Positions 6,807 through 11,285 of a stretch of 11,285 nt of DNA are shown one piece after another. Numbering within the stretch: position 1 is the first letter of the stretch; every line of letters starts with the position of its first letter. The stretch is from JABMMZ01 sp044368575 (GTDB taxonomy: Bacteria; Bacteroidota; Bacteroidia; NS11-12g; UBA955): contig JBIPPH010000052.1 in NCBI GenBank assembly GCA_044368575.1, positions 1 through 11,285 of the forward strand, read 5' to 3'. Under the pieces are notes generated by a model. The model did no database searches, was not told the DNA's origin, and was given only the letters and a program-made list of their open reading frames with translations. Position numbers and translations under genes: made by a program.

Positions 6807-8024
6807 ATGTCATCAATTGATTTCGAAGCCCTCAAAGAACGCCACCAAGGCAAAGACAGATTTACTCAACCTGACTTCTACCAAATCGACGATTTGTTAA
6901 CAGAGGAACACATCCTTATTCGCAATTCAGTGAGAGACTGGGTAAAAAGAGAATTATCGCCCATCATTGAAGAATGTGCTCAAAAAGCAGAGTTCCCTCA
7001 TCACATCATTAAAGGCTTAGGTGAAATAGGTGCATTTGGCCCTCAATTACCAGCAGAATATGGCTGTGGCGGCATGGATTATACCACCTACGGTTTGATC
7101 ATGCAAGAGTTAGAGCGTTGCGATAGCGGCATTCGCTCTACAGCTTCTGTTCAAGGCTCATTGGTGATGTACCCTATTTATAAATTTGGCTCAGAAGAAC
7201 AAAAACACAAATACTTACCTAAATTGGCAAAAGGCGAATTGATGGGCTGTTTTGGTTTAACAGAACCTGACCATGGCTCTAATCCTGGCGGCATGTTAAC
7301 CAACTTCAAAGATATGGGTGACCACTACTTATTGAATGGTGCCAAAATGTGGATCAGCAATGCCCCATTTGCAGACATCGCTGTAGTATGGGCTAAAAAC
7401 GAAGCTGGAAAAGTAAGAGGCTTAATTGTTGAAAGAGGTTACGAAGGGTTCACTACTCCTGAAACCCATGGCAAATGGAGTTTAAGAGCCAGTGCAACAG
7501 GTGAATTGGTATTTGACAACGTTAAGGTGCCAAAAGAAAATCTTTTACCGAATGTAGAAGGTTTAAAAGGCCCTTTGACTTGTTTGAATTCTGCGAGATA
7601 TGGTATTAGTTGGGGAGCAATTGGCGCAGCTATGGACTGCTATGATTCAGCTTTAAGGTATTCTAAAGAACGTATACAATTTGGTAAACCAATTGCAGCA
7701 TTCCAACTTCAACAAAAGAAATTGGCGGAAATGATTACTGAAATCACTAAAGCACAATTATTGGGTTGGAGACTTGGTCAATTAATGGATGCAGGCAAAG
7801 CTACACCAGCTCAAATCAGTATGGCAAAACGCAATAATGTTGATATGGCTTTGCAGATTGCCAGAGAAGCACGTCAAATTCACGGTGCGATGGGCATTAC
7901 AGGTGAATACCCAATTATGAGACACAGTATGAATCTTGAAAGTGTGATTACATATGAGGGCACTCACGATGTGCATTTATTGATACTTGGAATGGAAATT
8001 ACTGGTGAGAACGCATTTGGGTAA
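6807..8024 (+). CDS. gcdH: Glutaryl-CoA dehydrogenase (decarboxylating)
   Basis: This 405-residue FAD enzyme of the acyl-CoA dehydrogenase family would oxidise and decarboxylate glutaryl-CoA to crotonyl-CoA in lysine and tryptophan breakdown. The glutaryl subgroup is shown by ERCDSGIRSTASVQGSLVMYP (residues 103-123), where Arg110 and Ser114 match the residues that hold the substrate's free carboxylate, by CFGLTEPDHGSNP (148-160), and by TYEGTHDVH (382-390), where Glu384 is the catalytic base. KWSLRASATGE (223-233) and NSARYGISWGAIGA (261-274) also match the human enzyme closely. Length is normal for a bacterial form without a mitochondrial leader. It opens a plus-strand operon, and the coding end overlaps the start of the next gene. 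Electrons would pass to electron-transfer flavoprotein, not seen here. It is a confident call. Confidence 0.95.
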   Translation: MSSIDFEALKERHQGKDRFTQPDFYQIDDLLTEEHILIRNSVRDWVKRELSPIIEECAQKAEFPHHIIKGLGEIGAFGPQLPAEYGCGGMDYTTYGLIMQELERCDSGIRSTASVQGSLVMYPIYKFGSEEQKHKYLPKLAKGELMGCFGLTEPDHGSNPGGMLTNFKDMGDHYLLNGAKMWISNAPFADIAVVWAKNEAGKVRGLIVERGYEGFTTPETHGKWSLRASATGELVFDNVKVPKENLLPNVEGLKGPLTCLNSARYGISWGAIGAAMDCYDSALRYSKERIQFGKPIAAFQLQQKKLAEMITEITKAQLLGWRLGQLMDAGKATPAQISMAKRNNVDMALQIAREARQIHGAMGITGEYPIMRHSMNLESVITYEGTHDVHLLILGMEITGENAFG

Positions 8025-9123
8025 ATATGGACTTTTGTTGGGATTACTTTTCATTTGTTTCACTGCAAATGCAAGGAAAATCTATACAGAAATACCAACG
8101 CTTATCCATTTAGCAGAAGCTGAGCAAGACGATACTTTTGGGTTCAACTTAGTCCAAAGCCTTCCTTTGTTTTTATACGATCAAATAAACAAAGGCAAAA
8201 TTAAGCTATGGGACTCCCCAAAAAAACAACTCAACATCAGTGCTGAAGCGCTCAAAAATATTGAAGCCAGCAATCAGGTAAGTTTTGTGAAACAGCGTCA
8301 TATTTTTTTCAATGAATTATGGACGAGCAACCTAAGCAAAACTGAGTTTGTGATTATGGGTATTTCCTTTTTGACCGAATCAAAGAATGGCAAAATTTCA
8401 TTAGGTTATGTAGACCTCTCTGAAGCATTACTATGTCTAAGTCAGAATTATGTTCCCTGTAATGTGAATGGCCCTGCGAAAATAACTTATCTAGAGGCCT
8501 TGTACAGCAGACGTTATCAATTTAATTTACTTCAATTTGGCAAACAAGATTTTTCTCAAGATCCTATTCAGTCGTTCAGGATTAAAAAGGATGCATTTTA
8601 TTCAAAGAAAAAGGTTGAAGGCAAATACCAACCCAAACAAGACAAGCTCATTACTTATGTTATTGAACCCAATGATATTGACAGTACAGATGCAGGCACT
8701 TTGTGCATTCAACAAATTGAGTCTTATTTGAATGACAACAAAGAGATATTGTTTAACCTAGGTGGCAATCAATATTTTGATTACCAAAACCGTTTGTTAG
8801 ATATTCGTATTACCAGGATGGAAGTCACTGAAATTTGGACTCAAGTTGCCGACAAAAACATCCTCAGCAATGTTCAATCTATTCGATTGTTTGCCAACAA
8901 CAAACCGCTCCAAACCATTGCTTTTGCTGACATTACTAAATGGCAATTACTTATGAATTTCAAGACACTTGAAGATGTGCTTCAAGAAAAAACTTTTCAA
9001 TACCATCTTTACAAAATCAATCAAGATCTAATTCCATTCAACGAATCAGATTTATATATCAAAGCATTAAGAAATTATTATTGGACTAAAGTAAGCTATT
9101 ATGTCAAATACTCAAGAGAATAA
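8005..9123 (+). CDS. Exported protein with duplicated GldN/PorN-like domain, non-ATG start
   Basis: I do not firmly recognise this protein. It is 372 residues from the GTG at 8005. No ATG fits: the nearest, at 8027, is out of frame. TTG at 8017 is the other candidate. Either gives a Sec signal peptide ending TANA (residue 23), so the mature protein is periplasmic or outer-membrane associated. Two halves repeat one pattern: ELWT at 104-107 and EIWT at 276-279, each followed by beta strands, then TYLEALYSRRYQFNLLQFGKQ (161-181) matching KTLEDVLQEKTFQYHLYKINQ (320-340). The order of motifs, including LYDQINKGKIKLWD at 57-70, resembles GldN/PorN of the T9SS gliding machinery as I remember that family; this is inference. 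It overlaps the preceding dehydrogenase gene by 20 bases and the next gene by 23, so translation is probably coupled. Confidence 0.75.
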   Translation: MRTHLGKYGLLLGLLFICFTANARKIYTEIPTLIHLAEAEQDDTFGFNLVQSLPLFLYDQINKGKIKLWDSPKKQLNISAEALKNIEASNQVSFVKQRHIFFNELWTSNLSKTEFVIMGISFLTESKNGKISLGYVDLSEALLCLSQNYVPCNVNGPAKITYLEALYSRRYQFNLLQFGKQDFSQDPIQSFRIKKDAFYSKKKVEGKYQPKQDKLITYVIEPNDIDSTDAGTLCIQQIESYLNDNKEILFNLGGNQYFDYQNRLLDIRITRMEVTEIWTQVADKNILSNVQSIRLFANNKPLQTIAFADITKWQLLMNFKTLEDVLQEKTFQYHLYKINQDLIPFNESDLYIKALRNYYWTKVSYYVKYSRE

Positions 9124-10525
9124 ACCATATACTATCAAATTCGGCACAGATGGATGGCGCGAGATCATTGCAGACCAATACACTGTAGAAAATGTAAGCA
9201 GAGTTGCTCATGCTACAGCTAAATGGCTTTTAAAGGCGACTCAAAACCATACTTGCACTGTTGGCTATGACTGTCGATTTGGCGGTAAAATGTTTGCGGA
9301 AACAACGGCTTCCGTATTGGCCTCTTATGGCATTAAATGCTATTTGAGCAAGGGTGTTTGTTCAACGCCAATGATCTCTTTAGCCAACACAAAGTTGAAC
9401 ACTTATGCAGGTATTATTATTACAGCATCACATAACCCGCCAAGCTATAATGGCTACAAAATTAAAGCCCATTATGGCGGCCCTGTTGTACCATCTGAAA
9501 TAGACAAGGTTGAAGCCTTAATCGATTACAACCCATTGCCTCCAGTTGCAACTTTTGAACACTTTGTTGAAACAGTTATGATCGAATACACCGATTTCGA
9601 ACAACTGTATTTAAATGCTATTGAAGAGAAATTCAATGTTGTAAAATTAAAAGCCTATGCCCCACAATTTGCATATGATGCTATGTTTGGCGCCGGACAA
9701 AATGTAATCAGACGTTTATTGCCAGAAGCATTTTTAATGCATTGTGAAATCAACCCAGGTTTCAATGGAGTGGCGCCCGAGCCTATCTTAAAAAATTTAA
9801 TGCCATTTTCAGAGGCTATTGCACAACAAAATCAAATCCAATGTGGATTAGCCACTGATGGCGATGCCGATAGGATTGGCTTTTTTAATAGCAAAGGAGC
9901 CTTTGTTGATTCGCATCATTTGATCTTACTATTGATGCAATACTTACATCAACATAAAGGATTAACTGGCAAAATTGTAAAGAGTTTTTCAGTCTCTTCA
10001 AAAGTAGATAAGCTAGCCAAAGTGTTAGGTCTAGAAACCATCACCACTAAAATTGGTTTTAAATACATCTGTGAATACATGATCAACGATGATGTGCTTA
10101 TTGGTGCTGAAGAAAGTGGTGGCATTGCTGTAAAGGGGCATATACCTGAACGTGATGGCATTTGGATGGGTTTACTGATTTTAGAATACATGGCTGAGAC
10201 TGGCAAATCGATTGAACAATTGATTGATGAAGTATATGCCATTGTTGGACCTTTTGCTGTCGAACGTTACGATTTGCATATCCAAGAGGCTCAAAAACAA
10301 AGCATTATTCAAAATTGCAAAAACAATAGCTACAAACAATTTGGCCATTATACCATTGAAAAAATTGAAGATATGGATGGTTTTAAATTCCATTTAGGCA
10401 ATGAAGAATGGGTAATGATTCGCCCTAGTGGTACAGAGCCTGTCTTAAGGGTGTATGCAGAAAGCCAAAGCAGCGCTAAAGCATTTGCCATATTAGATGC
10501 CTGCAAGACTGCCATTCTTGGATGA
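9101..10525 (+). CDS. Alpha-D-phosphohexomutase (phosphoglucomutase/phosphomannomutase family)
   Basis: This 474-residue cytoplasmic enzyme interconverts hexose 1- and 6-phosphates, feeding nucleotide-sugar and glycogen or cell-wall pathways. All four family signatures are present: IKFGTDGWR at the N terminus (12-20), the phosphoserine loop IIITASHNPPSYNGYK (105-120) with Ser110, the magnesium loop ATDGDADRIG (251-260), the sugar-specificity loop GAEESGG (335-341), and the phosphate-binding RPSGTEPVLRVYAE (441-454). Length is normal. The GAEESGG loop alone does not settle glucose, mannose or glucosamine phosphate as the main substrate; glucose 1-/6-phosphate is my best guess. The ATG lies inside the end of the preceding gene (23-base overlap), and its TGA overlaps the next start as ATGA. 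It is an internal operon gene with no promoter of its own seen. Confidence 0.92.
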   Translation: MSNTQENKPYTIKFGTDGWREIIADQYTVENVSRVAHATAKWLLKATQNHTCTVGYDCRFGGKMFAETTASVLASYGIKCYLSKGVCSTPMISLANTKLNTYAGIIITASHNPPSYNGYKIKAHYGGPVVPSEIDKVEALIDYNPLPPVATFEHFVETVMIEYTDFEQLYLNAIEEKFNVVKLKAYAPQFAYDAMFGAGQNVIRRLLPEAFLMHCEINPGFNGVAPEPILKNLMPFSEAIAQQNQIQCGLATDGDADRIGFFNSKGAFVDSHHLILLLMQYLHQHKGLTGKIVKSFSVSSKVDKLAKVLGLETITTKIGFKYICEYMINDDVLIGAEESGGIAVKGHIPERDGIWMGLLILEYMAETGKSIEQLIDEVYAIVGPFAVERYDLHIQEAQKQSIIQNCKNNSYKQFGHYTIEKIEDMDGFKFHLGNEEWVMIRPSGTEPVLRVYAESQSSAKAFAILDACKTAILG

Positions 10526-11285
10526 AAACTAAATGGCTTATAGGGCTTTTGCTTATAAGTTCTTTTCAGACACTTAAAGCTGACAGTTGTTTTACTTCAA
10601 AACATTTAAGGCGCATTGAATTGGGCACGACTGTCCTCACCCATTTGGCCTTGGCTAAATTGTGGTATGCAGACTACCCTCAATCAAAATTTCATTGGTT
10701 CAATGACAACAAAGAATGGCAACAAATTGATAAATTAGGCCATGCCTATTCAGCTTATAACCTTGGCGTACTAAGCATGGAAATGGCCAAGAAAGCTGGA
10801 GTGCAAAAAAATAAAATCTGGCAATGGGGACTTTTTGGAAGTCTGTTTCAAAATCCAATTGAAATTTGGGATGGCTTTTCTGCAGGATGGGGTGCATCTT
10901 GGGGCGATTTATTAGCCAACTCTTTTGGAACAGCTTTGTGTATTGGACAAGAGCAATTATGGCATGAACAACGCATTCAATTTAAGTTCATGTATCAAGC
11001 TACTAACTATGCCGCAATCAGACCAAATGTACTTGGCAGTACTATACCAGAAAGACTATTAAAAGACTACAATGGACAATCTTATTGGTTGAGTTTTTCA
11101 CCCATTAAAAAACATCCCGTTTGGGCGATAAGTTTTGGGTATGGAGCCAAAGGCATGCTAGGTGCATTTGAAAACAAATGGCAGAATGCACAACAACAGT
11201 CATTTGATTACTCCAATATTCAAAGGTACAAAACCTATTACCTTAGTTTAGACATCCATTGGAGCGCTATAAAAACTAAACGCAA
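10522..11285 (+). CDS. DUF2279 exported protein (partial, cut by window edge)
   Basis: The reading frame opens at ATG 10522, overlapping the mutase stop as ATGA, and stays open to the right edge (254 codons seen). The product has a Sec signal peptide (MKTK, hydrophobic core, likely cleavage after LKA at residue 20). It matches the DUF2279 family known mainly from Bacteroidota: HWFNDNKEWQQIDKLGHAYS (58-77), FQNPIEIWDGFSAGWGASWG (109-128), GDLLANSFGTALCIGQE (128-144), then RPNVLGSTIPERLLKDYNGQ (167-186) and YWLSFSP (188-194). The charged and aromatic residues (Asp117, His74, Glu114, Trp123) suggest a site within helices near a membrane, but no activity is known. The C-terminal part alternates beta strands, as in an outer-membrane or periplasmic sheet. 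It is co-transcribed with the mutase. Family firm, function unknown. Confidence 0.88.
   Translation, partial: MKTKWLIGLLLISSFQTLKADSCFTSKHLRRIELGTTVLTHLALAKLWYADYPQSKFHWFNDNKEWQQIDKLGHAYSAYNLGVLSMEMAKKAGVQKNKIWQWGLFGSLFQNPIEIWDGFSAGWGASWGDLLANSFGTALCIGQEQLWHEQRIQFKFMYQATNYAAIRPNVLGSTIPERLLKDYNGQSYWLSFSPIKKHPVWAISFGYGAKGMLGAFENKWQNAQQQSFDYSNIQRYKTYYLSLDIHWSAIKTKR

Noticed and set aside
7782..7976. Minus-strand open frame within gcdH
   Set aside because: It is antisense to the strongly conserved C-terminal part of glutaryl-CoA dehydrogenase, including its catalytic Glu region.
8027..8029. ATG at 8027 as start of the second operon gene
   Set aside because: It is out of frame with the long open frame; the signal peptide requires the frame starting at GTG 8005 or TTG 8017.
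8537..8731. Alternative-frame plus-strand open frame within the GldN-like gene
   Set aside because: The main frame has a signal peptide and an internal repeat running through this stretch; the alternative has neither.
9949..10897. Three minus-strand open frames over the mutase and DUF2279 genes
   Set aside because: They oppose frames carrying family signatures and look like translations of the complementary strand.

Overview
The window looks like Bacteroidota chromosome. The DNA is AT-rich. It has a protein with a Bacteroidota-only type IX secretion (T9SS) type B C-terminal sorting domain, a lipoprotein whose Cys is followed by a Lys/Asp run, DUF1003 and DUF2279 proteins in the form common in that phylum, no clear Shine-Dalgarno sequences, and several TAnnTTTG octamers (the Bacteroidota -7 promoter element) just before start codons. 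The order or genus cannot be settled from the sequence. No tRNA, rRNA, CRISPR array, insertion sequence or phage gene was seen, and no gap between genes exceeds about 120 bases.

Layout. Left edge, minus strand: the N-terminal third of menD (menaquinone synthesis), cut by the window end. It is divergent from a plus-strand pair: a 1225-residue exported PKD-type modular protein with a T9SS type B domain, then, one base after its stop, a DUF1003 two-helix membrane protein. These converge, with 2 bases between stop codons, on a minus-strand group: folB (dihydroneopterin aldolase, folate synthesis), a small surface-type lipoprotein, and an alpha/beta hydrolase. A clear intrinsic terminator lies between the lipoprotein and hydrolase genes.

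Divergent from folB, a tightly packed plus-strand operon runs to the right edge: glutaryl-CoA dehydrogenase (lysine/tryptophan breakdown), an exported protein with a non-ATG start and an internal duplication resembling GldN/PorN, an alpha-D-phosphohexomutase (phosphoglucomutase/phosphomannomutase family), and a DUF2279 exported protein cut by the window end. Successive genes overlap by 20, 23 and 4 bases, so translational coupling is likely although the products do not share one obvious pathway.

Most genes are ordinary housekeeping or recognisable families. The points most worth a second look are the duplicated GldN-like protein, the regular Cys-marked array of about twelve ~90-residue modules in the large secreted protein with its altered sorting-domain motif, and the set of -7 boxes only 4-19 bases from start codons, which suggests very short or absent mRNA leaders. 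No clear new multi-gene system was found.
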